Shown here one piece after another: positions 23,744-32,536 of a stretch of DNA of 46,708 nucleotides. The stretch comes from Streptomyces sp. S3(2020) (lineage in GTDB: Bacteria; Actinomycetota; Actinomycetes; Streptomycetales; Streptomycetaceae), in assembly GCF_013044505.1 (NCBI RefSeq), contig NZ_JABERD010000067.1, positions 1 through 46,708 on the forward strand, written 5' to 3'. Each line of letters begins with the position of its first letter. Position 1 is the stretch's first letter. The notes under the pieces were generated by a model. The model was not told the origin of the DNA and searched no databases. It worked only from the letters and a program-made list of their open reading frames with translations. Position numbers and translations under genes: made by a program.

Positions 23744-24409
23744 CTACGCCCGCGACCGGTGCGCCACATACGCCAGCGTGCCCAGCAGCAGGCGCGCGGC
23801 CGGGGGCTTGGTCGCTGAATCCAGCGCGGGGGAGCGCAGCCACTCGACCGGGCCCAGGCCGGCGCGGTCCGACGGCGGGGCCGTGATGTGGGTGCCGGGG
23901 CCCAGGCCGCGCAGGTCCAGGGAGGTCGGGTCGTCCCAGCCCATGCGGTAGAGGAGTTCGGGGAGTTCGGCGGCGGCACCGGGAGCGACGAAGAACTGGG
24001 CGCGGCCCTCGGGGGTCGCCGTCACCGGGCCGAGGGGGAGGCCCATGCGCTCCAGGCGGACCAGGGCGCGGCGGCCCGCGGGTTCCGCCACCTCGATCAC
24101 GTCGAAGGCCCGGCCGGCCGGCAGCATCACCGAGGCGCCCGGGAACTCGGCCCAGGCGCCGGTCACTTCGTCCAGTGTCGCGCCCGCGGGCACCTCCGGT
24201 GCGAAGTCCAGGGGGTGCGCGCCCGGTGCCCGGCAGTCGGCCCGGCCGCAGGAGCAGGCGCCCGCGGCGGCCCGGGCGCCCGGGACCACGTCCCAGCCCC
24301 AGAGTCCGGTGAACTCGGCCACGGCGGTGCACTCCGACGAGCGGCCGCGGCGACGAGAGGAGGACCGGATGTCGCGGATCCCCCGACTGCTGCCGATCGT
24401 GAAGCCCAT
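23744..24409 (-). CDS. Bifunctional primase/polymerase N-terminal-like (Prim-Pol) protein
   Basis: A 221-residue soluble protein resembling the Prim-Pol fold of actinobacterial primase/polymerase proteins: WGWDVVPGARA, a Cys cluster with a His (CSCGRADCRAPGAHP), GASVMLPAGRAFDVIEVAEP and GPGTHITAPPSDRAG. The stand-alone short form is conserved upstream of nsdA in Streptomyces, where it is annotated as bifunctional DNA primase/polymerase. Several catalytic acidic residues of true Prim-Pol enzymes are not obvious, so activity is doubtful. GGAGGGGGC lies directly before ATG 24409. It is divergent from nsdA over 433 bases. Confidence 0.78.
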   Translation of the reverse strand: MGFTIGSSRGIRDIRSSSRRRGRSSECTAVAEFTGLWGWDVVPGARAAAGACSCGRADCRAPGAHPLDFAPEVPAGATLDEVTGAWAEFPGASVMLPAGRAFDVIEVAEPAGRRALVRLERMGLPLGPVTATPEGRAQFFVAPGAAAELPELLYRMGWDDPTSLDLRGLGPGTHITAPPSDRAGLGPVEWLRSPALDSATKPPAARLLLGTLAYVAHRSRA

Positions 24410-24842
24410 GCCCCCTCCAACGGGTCCGGCGCACCGGTGGTTACGAGTCGTGCACGGAAAGTGACTTGGTCGGTGCCCCGAACGTCCGCTCGGCGCCCGG
24501 ATGTGTCCCGGGTGGTGCGCCCGGCCTGGTGCGCCCCTGAGTGCACCGCTCCGCCCACTCCCGGCCGTCCTATGTCAAGTGAATCGCGTGTGGGCGACCG
24601 TGAGTTCATTCGAAGGGGTGGCGAATGGTGGCGTTTCCGGGATCGCCATGGCTGGAGGGGTGATCGTAGGATTACTTTGAGTGCACGAGTCCTGGGGGCA
24701 CATGCGCTTGTGGGTATGCCGGAGGCAAGTCGGCATCCCGTTCGAAGGGTGAGAAGTACCGGACGGGCGGCCGTATTTACCGGCATTCTGATAGGGCTTG
24801 GCGCACTCAGCGACAAGTGGTCTCAGGGATGGGGGCGTTCCA
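24410..24842 (+). other. 433-base divergent intergenic region upstream of nsdA
   Basis: No gene recognised. A TAGGAT element at 24667-24672 fits a Streptomyces -10 box pointing toward nsdA but has no clear -35. The 10-base sequence TGGTGCGCCC is repeated at 24513-24522 and 24527-24536. If TAGGAT is used, nsdA has a leader of about 165 bases. Confidence 0.4.
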
Positions 24843-26336
24843 GTGAGCGGCAACGGCGAAAGCGGAACGGGCGCCGGCAGCGCGGTGAACGGTGACAAGC
24901 GCCCCAATGAGCTGCTCACCTCGTGGTTCGTGCGCAGCGGCTGGTCGAAGGGCGAACTCGCCCGCCAAGTCAACCGCCGGGCCCGCCAGTTGGGCGCCAA
25001 CCACATCTCCACCGACACCTCGCGCGTCCGCCGCTGGCTGGACGGCGAGAACCCCCGTGAACCGATCCCCAGGATCCTGTCGGAGCTGTTCTCCGAGCGG
25101 TTCGGCTGTGTCGTCTCGGTCGAGGATCTCGGCCTGCGCGCCGCCCGCCAGTCACCGTCCGTGTCCGGGGTCGACCTGCCCTGGACGGGCCCGCAGACCG
25201 TGGCCCTGCTCAGCGAGTTCTCGCGCAGCGACCTGATGCTGGCGCGGCGCGGCTTCCTCGGGACCTCGCTGGCCCTGTCCGCGGGCCCGTCCCTCATCGA
25301 GCCCATGCAGCGCTGGCTCGTGCCCTCCCCGTCCGCCTCGCAGCAGGAGCCGGAGTCGGCGGCCGCGTCCCGCCGGGGCGGCCGCCTCTCCAAGCCCGAG
25401 CTGGACCTCCTGGAGTCCACCACCGTGATGTTCCGGCAGTGGGACGCCCAGTGCGGCGGCGGCCTGCGCCGCAAGGCGGTCGTCGGCCAGCTGCACGAGG
25501 TGACGGACCTCCTCCAGGAGCCCCAGCCCGACACCACCACCCGCAGGCTGTTCAAGGTCGCCGCCGAACTGGCGGAGCTCGCGGGCTGGATGTCCTACGA
25601 CGTCGGGCTCCAGCCCACCGCGCAGAAGTACTTCGTCCTGGCCCTGCACGCCGCCAAGGAGGCCGGCGACAAGCCGCTGGGCTCGTACGTGCTGTCCAGC
25701 ATGAGCCGCCAGATGATCCACCTCGGCCGGCCCGACGACGCCCTGGAACTGATCCACCTCGCGCAGTACGGCAGCCGGGACTGCGCGAGCCCGCGCACCC
25801 AGTCGATGCTGTATGCGATGGAGGCCCGCGCCTACGCCAACATGGGACAGCCCGGCAAGTGCAAGCGCGCCGTCCGGATGGCCGAGGCCACCTTCGCCGA
25901 CGCCGACGAATGGGACGAGCCGGACCCCGACTGGATCCGCTTCTTCTCCGAGGCCGAGCTGTACGGCGAGAACTCCCACTCCTACCGTGACCTGGCCTAT
26001 GTCGCCGGCCGCAGCCCCACGTACGCCTCGCTGGCCGAGCCCCTGATGCAGCGGGCCGTGGACCTGTTCGCCAAGGACGACGAGCACCAGCGGTCGTACG
26101 CACTCAACCTGATCGGCATGGCCACCGTGCACCTGCTCCGGCGCGAGCCCGAGCGCAGTGCGGTGCTGGCCGAGGAGGCGATGCACATCGCCAAGAAGGT
26201 CCGCTCCGAGCGTGTGAACACTCGTATCCGAAAGACGGTCGACACGGCCGTACGCGATTTCGGCGATCTCGCCGAGGTCGTGGATCTCACCGAGAAGCTC
26301 GGCATCGAGCTTCCGGAGACGGCCGAAGCAGTCTGA
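24843..26336 (+). CDS. nsdA: NsdA, negative regulator of differentiation and antibiotic synthesis
   Basis: A 497-residue protein matching NsdA, a Streptomyces-specific regulator whose loss in S. coelicolor increases sporulation and antibiotic production. The N-terminal part (about 15-95) looks like an XRE-type helix-turn-helix (GWSKGELARQVNRRARQLG, TSRVRRWLDGENPREP). The C-terminal two thirds are TPR-like helices (TAQKYFVLALHAAKEAGDK, MYAMEARAYANMGQPGKCKR in pieces). Residues 134-150 carry ARRGFLGTSLALSAGPS, a Tat-like twin-arginine stretch in mid-protein. The start is GTG 24843 (VSGNGESGTG) with GGGATGGGGG upstream; an in-frame ATG at 24798 would add 15 residues without a family match. Confidence 0.9.
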   Translation: MSGNGESGTGAGSAVNGDKRPNELLTSWFVRSGWSKGELARQVNRRARQLGANHISTDTSRVRRWLDGENPREPIPRILSELFSERFGCVVSVEDLGLRAARQSPSVSGVDLPWTGPQTVALLSEFSRSDLMLARRGFLGTSLALSAGPSLIEPMQRWLVPSPSASQQEPESAAASRRGGRLSKPELDLLESTTVMFRQWDAQCGGGLRRKAVVGQLHEVTDLLQEPQPDTTTRRLFKVAAELAELAGWMSYDVGLQPTAQKYFVLALHAAKEAGDKPLGSYVLSSMSRQMIHLGRPDDALELIHLAQYGSRDCASPRTQSMLYAMEARAYANMGQPGKCKRAVRMAEATFADADEWDEPDPDWIRFFSEAELYGENSHSYRDLAYVAGRSPTYASLAEPLMQRAVDLFAKDDEHQRSYALNLIGMATVHLLRREPERSAVLAEEAMHIAKKVRSERVNTRIRKTVDTAVRDFGDLAEVVDLTEKLGIELPETAEAV

Positions 26337-26495
26337 ATTCCTTGAGCCCCGGCCGCGGCCGGCCCTCCCGAACTGCCCGACTCGGCTCCCCCATGCCAGG
26401 TCATCGGAAGGCCGACCGCGGCCGGTTCCCTGCCCTACCGAAGGTTGCGCCACGATAACGATCCATCTGGCGAACATCCGGCAGTTCATCGACGC

Positions 26496-26531
26496 GTAAC
26501 ACGTAAGGCGCCTTCGTCACGGCGGCGAAAC
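26496..26531 (+). promoter_or_regulatory. GlnR-type binding site upstream of amtB
   Basis: GTCAC-N6-GAAAC at 26516-26531 matches the actinobacterial GlnR half-box pattern (gTnAc-n6-GaAAc). A weaker GTAAC-N6-GGCGC lies just upstream at 26496-26511, and another GAAAC at 26549 is exactly 22 bases further down. GlnR activates amtB-glnK-glnD under nitrogen limitation in Streptomyces. The rest of the 312-base gap (26337-26648) holds no gene; AGGAG at 26637-26642 is the amtB ribosome site. Confidence 0.6.
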
Positions 26532-26648
26532 AACGAGGGGCTTCCAACGAAACCGCGCTGCGCCAATCTCTTGGCGCATAACCGGCCCACCCCTCAATCC
26601 GCTCAGGCTTCGCCCGCACGGGGCCGTACCAACGACGAGGAGACGCCG

Positions 26649-27989
26649 ATGGCACCAGCCATCACGATGGCGGCAGACGTAGAGCTGTCGCCCGCCAACA
26701 CGGGCTTCATGCTCATCTGTTCCGCCCTGGTGCTGCTCATGACCCCGGGTCTGGCCTTCTTCTACGGAGGCATGGTCCGCGTCAAGAGCACCCTGAACAT
26801 GCTGATGATGAGCTTCATCAGCATGGGGATCATCACCATCCTGTGGGTGTTGTACGGCTTCTCCGTCGCCTTCGGCGCCGACAAGGGCAGCCTCGTCGGC
26901 TGGACGTCGGACTTCGTCGGCCTCAGCGGGATCGACAAGGGTGACCTCTGGCTCCCGTACAACATCCCGGTCCTGGCCTTCATGGTCTTCCAGCTGATGT
27001 TCGCGATCATCACGCCCGCCCTGATAAGCGGTGCGCTGGCCGACCGTGTGAAGTTCTCCGCCTGGGCGCTCTTCATCGCGCTGTGGGCCACGATCGTGTA
27101 CTTCCCCGTCGCCCACTGGGTCTGGGGTACCGGCGGCTGGGCCTTCGACCTCGGCGTGATCGACTTCGCCGGTGGTACGGCGGTCCACATCAACGCCGGT
27201 GCCGCGGCACTCGGCGTGATCCTGGTCATCGGCAAGCGCGTCGGCTTCAAGAAGGACCCGATGCGCCCGCACAGCCTCCCGCTGGTCATGCTCGGCGCCG
27301 GTCTGCTGTGGTTCGGCTGGTTCGGCTTCAACGCCGGTTCGTGGCTCGGCAACGACGACGGCGTCGGCACGCTGATGTTCGTCAACACGCAGGTCGCCAC
27401 CGCCGCCGCCATGCTGGCCTGGCTCATCTACGAGAAGATCCGCCACGGCGCGTTCACCACGCTGGGCGCCGCCTCCGGCGCGGTCGCCGGTCTGGTCGCC
27501 ATCACCCCGTCCGGTGGTGCGGTCACCCCGATCGGCGCGATCGCGGTCGGCGCGATCGCCGGTGTCCTGTGCGCCATGGCCGTCGGCCTGAAGTACAAGT
27601 TCGGCTACGACGACTCGCTCGACGTCGTCGGTGTCCACCTCGTCGGCGGTGTCGTCGGCTCGGTCCTGATCGGCTTCTTCGCCAGCGGCAAGGGCCAGTC
27701 GGACGCGACCGGCGTCTTCTACGGCGACCACAGCTTCACCCAGCTGTGGAAGCAGCTCGCCGGTGTCGGCGGTGTCCTCGCCTACTCCCTGATCGCCTCC
27801 GCGATCCTCGCCTTCATCCTCGACAAGACCATCGGTATGCGGGTCACCGAGGACGAAGAGGTCGCCGGTATCGACCAGGCCGAGCACGCCGAGACCGCAT
27901 ACGACTTCAGCGGCGCCGGTGGCGGTGCCGCCAAGGCCACCGTCGCGGCCCCGGCCGCCGCGGGTGCGAGCAAGAAGGTGGACGCATGA
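26649..27989 (+). CDS. amtB: Ammonium transporter AmtB
   Basis: A 446-residue ammonium channel with 11 expected membrane segments. Family landmarks include SPANTGFMLICSALVLLMTP, FFYGGMVRVKSTLNMLMMS, the twin pore histidines (in GGTAVHINAGAAALG and VGVHLVGGVVGS) and the ammonium-binding aromatic region LWVLYGFSVAFG. The C-terminal cytosolic tail (VTEDEEVAGIDQAEHAETAYDF then Ala-rich) is the GlnK-contact region. ATG 26649 follows AGGAG. Its stop overlaps the glnK start (ATGA), so the two are coupled and controlled from the GlnR site upstream. Confidence 0.97.
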   Translation: MAPAITMAADVELSPANTGFMLICSALVLLMTPGLAFFYGGMVRVKSTLNMLMMSFISMGIITILWVLYGFSVAFGADKGSLVGWTSDFVGLSGIDKGDLWLPYNIPVLAFMVFQLMFAIITPALISGALADRVKFSAWALFIALWATIVYFPVAHWVWGTGGWAFDLGVIDFAGGTAVHINAGAAALGVILVIGKRVGFKKDPMRPHSLPLVMLGAGLLWFGWFGFNAGSWLGNDDGVGTLMFVNTQVATAAAMLAWLIYEKIRHGAFTTLGAASGAVAGLVAITPSGGAVTPIGAIAVGAIAGVLCAMAVGLKYKFGYDDSLDVVGVHLVGGVVGSVLIGFFASGKGQSDATGVFYGDHSFTQLWKQLAGVGGVLAYSLIASAILAFILDKTIGMRVTEDEEVAGIDQAEHAETAYDFSGAGGGAAKATVAAPAAAGASKKVDA

Positions 27990-28324
27990 AGCTCATCACC
28001 GCCGTCGTCAAGCCGCACCGGCTCGACGAGATCAAGGAAGCCCTCCAGGCCTTCGGAGTGCACGGCCTGACGGTCACCGAGGCGAGCGGTTACGGTCGTC
28101 AGCGGGGCCACACCGAGGTCTACCGCGGTGCCGAGTACACCGTCGACCTGGTCCCCAAGATCCGCATCGAGGTCCTCGCCGAGGACGACGACGCCGAGCA
28201 GCTGATCGACGTCATCGTCAAGGCCGCCCGCACCGGCAAGATCGGTGACGGCAAGGTCTGGTCCCTGCCGGTCGAGACGGCCGTACGGGTCCGGACCGGC
28301 GAGCGCGGACCCGACGCGCTCTGA
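27986..28324 (+). CDS. glnK: PII nitrogen signal protein GlnK
   Basis: A 112-residue PII trimer subunit sensing ATP/ADP and 2-oxoglutarate. The T-loop carries the modification tyrosine Tyr51 in RGAEYTVDLVPK. The B-loop/C-terminal signature TGKIGDGKVWSLPVE is intact. In Streptomyces, GlnK is adenylylated (not uridylylated) at Tyr51 by GlnD, the product of the next gene. It overlaps amtB by four bases and precedes glnD by 25. Confidence 0.97.
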   Translation: MKLITAVVKPHRLDEIKEALQAFGVHGLTVTEASGYGRQRGHTEVYRGAEYTVDLVPKIRIEVLAEDDDAEQLIDVIVKAARTGKIGDGKVWSLPVETAVRVRTGERGPDAL

Positions 28325-28349
28325 CAGAAGAAGAACAAGGAGCTGCTGG

Positions 28350-30797
28350 GTGTCGAGTACGGACGTGCGTAAAGAAGCAGAAGACTCGGGACCCAGCGGC
28401 TACGCGGCGGCCCGGCTGCGCCTCCTCACCGAGGGGGCGCAGTCCGGGCCGCCGCGCCGTTCGGCCCTCTCCGAACTGACGGACGACTGGCTGTCGGGGC
28501 TCTTCGACACGGGCGCCGACGGATTGCGCGGGGTCTCCCTGGTCGCGGTCGGCGGCTACGGCCGTGGCGAGCTGTCCCCGCGCAGCGACCTGGATCTGCT
28601 CCTGCTGCACGACGGCAGCGACTCCGGCGCGGTCGCGGCCCTGGCCGACCGTCTCTGGTACCCGGTCTGGGACCTGGGCCTCGCCCTCGACCACTCCGTA
28701 CGGACACCCGCCGAGGCCCGCAAGACCGCCGGCGAGGACCTGAAGGTCCAGCTCGGTCTCCTGGACGCCCGCCACCTCGCCGGCGATCTGGGCCTGACCG
28801 CCGGACTGCGCACCGCCGTCCTCGCCGACTGGCGCAACCAGGCGCCCAAGCGCCTGCCCGAACTCCAGGAACTGTGCGCCGAGCGCGCCGAGCGCCAGGG
28901 CGAGCTCCAGTACCTGCTGGAGCCGGACCTCAAGGAAGCCCGCGGCGGACTGCGGGACGCCACCGCCCTGCGCGCCGTCGCCGCCTCCTGGCTGGCCGAC
29001 GCCCCGCGCGAGGGCCTCGACGACGCCCGCCGCCGCCTCCTCGACGTACGCGACGCCCTGCACCTCACCACCGGGCGCGCGACCGACCGGCTCGCGCTCC
29101 AGGAGCAGGACCAGGTCGCCGCCGAACTCGGACTGCTCGACGCGGACACGCTGCTGCGGCAGGTGTACGAGGCGGCGCGGGTCATCTCGTACGCCAGTGA
29201 TGTCACCTGGCGCGAGGTGGGGCGCGTGCTGCGTTCGCGGGCCGTGCGGCCCCGGCTGCGCGCCATGCTGGGCGGCGGCAAGCCGGTCGTGGACAGGTCG
29301 CCGCTGGCGGAGGGCGTGGTCGAGCAGGACGGCGAGGTGGTGCTCGCCCGCGCCGCGCGTCCCGAGCGCGACCCCGTCCTCCCGCTGCGCGCCGCCGCGG
29401 CCGCCGCGCAGGCGGGCCTGCCGCTGTCGCTGCACGCGGTGCGGCGCCTGGCGGCCAATGTGCGCCCCCTGCCCACGCCCTGGCCCGCCGAGGCACGCGA
29501 GCAGCTCGTCACGCTGCTCGGCTCCGGGTCCCCGACGATCGATGTCTGGGAAGCGCTGGAGGCGGAGGGCCTGATCACACGGTTGCTCCCGGACTGGGAG
29601 CGGGTGCGCTGCCGGCCGCAGCGCAACGCGGTGCACATCTGGACGGTCGACCGGCATCTCATCGAGACCGCGGTGCGGGCCTCGGAGTTCACCCGCCGCG
29701 TCCACCGTCCCGACCTGCTGCTCGTGGCCGCGCTGCTGCACGACATCGGCAAGGGCTGGCCCGGCGACCACTCCGTGGCCGGCGAGATCATCGCCCGCGA
29801 CGTGGCGGCCCGGATCGGCTTCGACCGCGAGGACGTGGCGGTGCTCGCGTCCCTCGTACGGCATCACCTGCTGCTCGTGGACACGGCCACCCGGCGTGAC
29901 CTGGAGGACCCGGCCACGGTCCGTTCGGTCGCCGACGCGGTCGGTTCGCAGGGCACCCTCGAACTGCTGCACGCCCTGACCGAGGCGGACGCCCTGGCCA
30001 CCGGACCGGCCGCCTGGTCGTCCTGGCGGGGCTCGCTCGTCGCCGACCTGGTCAAGCGGGTCGCGGCCGTGCTCGCCGGGGACGACCCGGACGAGCCCGA
30101 GGCCGCCGCGCCCACCGCCGAACAGGAGCGGCTCGCCATCGAGGCGGTCGCCACGGGCAGCCCGGTGCTGTCGCTGCGCGCGCAGACGGAACCCCAGACG
30201 GGCGACGAGCCGTCCGGCGACCCCGAGCCGCTCGGCGTGGAGCTGCTGATCGCCGTACCCGATCAGCCGGGCGTGCTGCCCGCGGTGGCCGGCGTGCTCG
30301 CCATGCACCGCCTGACCGTCCGCACGGCCGAACTGCGCGCCCTGGACCTGCCGGACGGCGTCGACGGCTCGGTGCTGCTGCTGAACTGGCGGGTGGCGGC
30401 GGAGTACGGCTCCCTGCCGCAGGCCGCCCGGCTCCGGGCCGATCTGGTACGGGCCCTGGACGGCTCCCTGGACGTCGCGGGGCGCCTCGCCGAGCGCGAC
30501 GCCGCGTACCCGCGCCGGCGCGGTGTGGTCGCGCCCGCGGCACGGGTGACGGTCCATCCGGCCGCGTCCCGGCTGGCCACGGTGATCGAGGTGCGCGCAC
30601 AGGACGCTCCGGGGCTGCTGTTCCGGATCGGCCGGGCACTGGAGGACGCGAGCGTACGGATGCGCAGCGCGCATGTGTCCACGCTGGGCGCCAACGCGGT
30701 GGACGCCTTCTATGTGACGGGGCCCGAGGGGGCGCCGTTGCCCAGTGAGGAAGCGGCTTCCGTGGCGCGGAAACTGGAAGAGACCCTGCGAGGTTGA
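28350..30797 (+). CDS. glnD: PII adenylyltransferase / deadenylylation enzyme GlnD
   Basis: An 815-residue enzyme with the GlnD layout: nucleotidyltransferase domain (GGYGRGELSPRSDLDLLLLH; Gly68 onward, acidic pair Asp80/Asp82), a GlnD PII-uridylyltransferase helical region, an HD hydrolase domain (LLHDIGKGWPGDHS; His464-Asp465), and two C-terminal ACT domains (VELLIAVPDQPGVLPAVAG and IEVRAQDAPGLLFRIGRAL). It modifies GlnK according to nitrogen state. The start is GTG 28350 with AAGGAG seven bases upstream, in line with the amtB-glnK-glnD operon. Confidence 0.95.
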   Translation: MSSTDVRKEAEDSGPSGYAAARLRLLTEGAQSGPPRRSALSELTDDWLSGLFDTGADGLRGVSLVAVGGYGRGELSPRSDLDLLLLHDGSDSGAVAALADRLWYPVWDLGLALDHSVRTPAEARKTAGEDLKVQLGLLDARHLAGDLGLTAGLRTAVLADWRNQAPKRLPELQELCAERAERQGELQYLLEPDLKEARGGLRDATALRAVAASWLADAPREGLDDARRRLLDVRDALHLTTGRATDRLALQEQDQVAAELGLLDADTLLRQVYEAARVISYASDVTWREVGRVLRSRAVRPRLRAMLGGGKPVVDRSPLAEGVVEQDGEVVLARAARPERDPVLPLRAAAAAAQAGLPLSLHAVRRLAANVRPLPTPWPAEAREQLVTLLGSGSPTIDVWEALEAEGLITRLLPDWERVRCRPQRNAVHIWTVDRHLIETAVRASEFTRRVHRPDLLLVAALLHDIGKGWPGDHSVAGEIIARDVAARIGFDREDVAVLASLVRHHLLLVDTATRRDLEDPATVRSVADAVGSQGTLELLHALTEADALATGPAAWSSWRGSLVADLVKRVAAVLAGDDPDEPEAAAPTAEQERLAIEAVATGSPVLSLRAQTEPQTGDEPSGDPEPLGVELLIAVPDQPGVLPAVAGVLAMHRLTVRTAELRALDLPDGVDGSVLLLNWRVAAEYGSLPQAARLRADLVRALDGSLDVAGRLAERDAAYPRRRGVVAPAARVTVHPAASRLATVIEVRAQDAPGLLFRIGRALEDASVRMRSAHVSTLGANAVDAFYVTGPEGAPLPSEEAASVARKLEETLRG

Positions 30798-30803
30798 ACG
30801 GGG

Positions 30804-30829
30804 ATCCCGGCAGCGGGTGCCGCCGGGAT
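30804..30829 (+). terminator. Hairpin between glnD and ffh
   Basis: ATCCCGGC (30804-30811) pairs with GCCGGGAT (30822-30829), 10-base loop. It lies 6 bases after the glnD stop and 50 bases before ffh; it is probably a weak terminator or the start of an ffh leader. Confidence 0.5.
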
Positions 30830-30879
30830 ACCCTGGAGGGCGATTCCCACAGCCACCGACCCCGAGGACCGCGAGCGCC

Positions 30880-32433
30880 GTGTTCGATACTCTCTCCGAT
30901 CGCCTCTCAGCGACTTTCAAGAACCTGCGCGGCAAGGGACGGCTCTCCGAGGCGGACATCGACGCCACCGCGCGCGAGATCCGTATCGCCCTTCTCGAAG
31001 CGGACGTGGCTCTGCCGGTCGTCCGGACGTTCATCAAGAACGTCAAGGAGCGCGCGCTCGGTTCCGATGTCTCCAAGGCGCTGAACCCGGCGCAGCAGGT
31101 TCTGAAGATCGTCAACGAGGAACTCGTCACGATCCTGGGCGGCGAGACCCGGCGGCTGCGCTTCGCCAAGCAACCGCCCACCGTGATCATGCTCGCGGGT
31201 CTCCAGGGTGCCGGTAAGACCACCCTCGCGGGCAAGCTCGCCCACTGGCTGAAGGGGCAGGGCCACTCGCCCCTCCTGGTCGCGGCGGACCTCCAGCGCC
31301 CGAACGCCGTCAACCAGCTGAGCGTGGTCGCCGAACGCGCCGGTGCGGCCGTGTACGCGCCGGAGCCCGGCAATGGCGTCGGTGACCCGGTCAAGGTCGC
31401 CAGGGACTCGATCGAGTACGCGAAGACCAAGGTCCACGACGTCGTGATCGTGGACACCGCCGGCCGCCTCGGCATCGACCAGGAGATGATGCAGCAGGCG
31501 GCGGACATCAGGGACGCCGTCTCGCCCGACGAGATCCTCTTCGTCGTCGACGCGATGATCGGTCAGGACGCGGTCAACACCGCCGAGGCCTTCCGCGACG
31601 GCGTCGGCTTCGACGGCGTGGTGCTCTCCAAGCTCGACGGTGACGCCCGCGGTGGTGCGGCCCTGTCGATCCGGCAGATCACCGGCAAGCCGATCATGTT
31701 CGCGTCGAACGGCGAGAAGCTCGACGACTTCGACGCCTTCCACCCTGACCGGATGGCCTCCCGCATCCTCGACATGGGTGACCTGCTCACCCTGATCGAG
31801 CAGGCGGAGAAGACGTTCAGTCAGGAAGAGGCCGAGAAGATGGCCTCCAAGCTGGCGTCCAAGAAGGGCCAGGACTTCACCCTGGACGACTTCCTGGCCC
31901 AGATGGAACAGGTCAGGAAGATGGGCAGCATCTCCAAGCTGCTCGGCATGCTCCCCGGCATGGGCCAGATCAAGGACCAGATCAACAACCTCGACGAGCG
32001 CGACGTCGACCGCACGGCCGCCATCATCAAGTCGATGACCCCGGCCGAGCGCCAGGACGCGACGATCATCAACGGCTCGCGCCGCGCCCGTATCGCCAAG
32101 GGCTCCGGCGTCGAGGTCAGCGCCGTGAAGAACCTGGTCGAGCGGTTCTTCGAGGCCCGCAAGATGATGTCGCGCATGGCCCAGGGCGGCGGCATGCCGG
32201 GGATGCCCGGGATGCCGGGCATGGGCGGCGGTCCCGGCCGCGCCAAGAAGCAGCCGAAGCAGGCCAAGGGCAAGCAGCGCTCCGGTAACCCGATGAAGCG
32301 CAAGCAGCAGGAGGCCGAGGAGGCCGCCCGCCGCGCCGCGGGCGCCCAGGGCGGCAACGCCTTCGGTGTACCGGGCCAGCAGGCCCCGCAGGACTTCGAG
32401 CTGCCGGACGAGTTCAAGAAGTTCATGGGCTGA
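30880..32433 (+). CDS. ffh: Signal recognition particle protein Ffh (SRP54)
   Basis: A 517-residue SRP GTPase that binds 4.5S RNA and nascent signal peptides. N domain: VFDTLSDRLSATFKNLRGKG. G domain: GLQGAGKTTLAGKLA (about 107-121), DLQRPNAVNQL, DTAGRLGIDQEMM and SKLDGDARGG. M domain: Met- and Gly-rich, with LLGMLPGMGQIK and RIAKGSGVEVSAV (the RNA-binding helix-turn-helix), then a basic Lys/Gln tail. The start is GTG 30880. Its receptor FtsY is encoded 8 kb upstream and four signal peptidases 7 kb downstream. Confidence 0.97.
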   Translation: MFDTLSDRLSATFKNLRGKGRLSEADIDATAREIRIALLEADVALPVVRTFIKNVKERALGSDVSKALNPAQQVLKIVNEELVTILGGETRRLRFAKQPPTVIMLAGLQGAGKTTLAGKLAHWLKGQGHSPLLVAADLQRPNAVNQLSVVAERAGAAVYAPEPGNGVGDPVKVARDSIEYAKTKVHDVVIVDTAGRLGIDQEMMQQAADIRDAVSPDEILFVVDAMIGQDAVNTAEAFRDGVGFDGVVLSKLDGDARGGAALSIRQITGKPIMFASNGEKLDDFDAFHPDRMASRILDMGDLLTLIEQAEKTFSQEEAEKMASKLASKKGQDFTLDDFLAQMEQVRKMGSISKLLGMLPGMGQIKDQINNLDERDVDRTAAIIKSMTPAERQDATIINGSRRARIAKGSGVEVSAVKNLVERFFEARKMMSRMAQGGGMPGMPGMPGMGGGPGRAKKQPKQAKGKQRSGNPMKRKQQEAEEAARRAAGAQGGNAFGVPGQQAPQDFELPDEFKKFMG

Positions 32434-32446
32434 CGCTTCGTTCCGT

Positions 32447-32493
32447 ACGCCGCTGGGGGCGCTCTCCGTCGTGGAGGGCGCCCCCAGCGGCGT
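32447..32493 (+). terminator. Terminator after ffh
   Basis: A 16-bp perfect stem (32447-32462 with 32478-32493) continues inward by CTCC/GGAG around a 5-base loop. It separates ffh from ftsH. A TATCCT (-10-like) at 32514-32519 may start ftsH transcription. Confidence 0.9.
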
Positions 32494-32536
32494 CAGCGCA
32501 CATGCCTGTGGGGCTATCCTGTCGTAACGTCCGGAT

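Noticed and set aside
23744..24409. The Prim-Pol-like gene as part of an integrated plasmid or phage
   Set aside because: It is short, stands alone beside ftsY and nsdA, and no integrase, attachment repeat or replication gene accompanies it.
28218..31508. A 1096-codon open frame on the minus strand
   Set aside because: It covers glnD and ffh on the other strand; its Arg/Gly/Gln-rich translation matches no protein and the plus-strand genes are certain.
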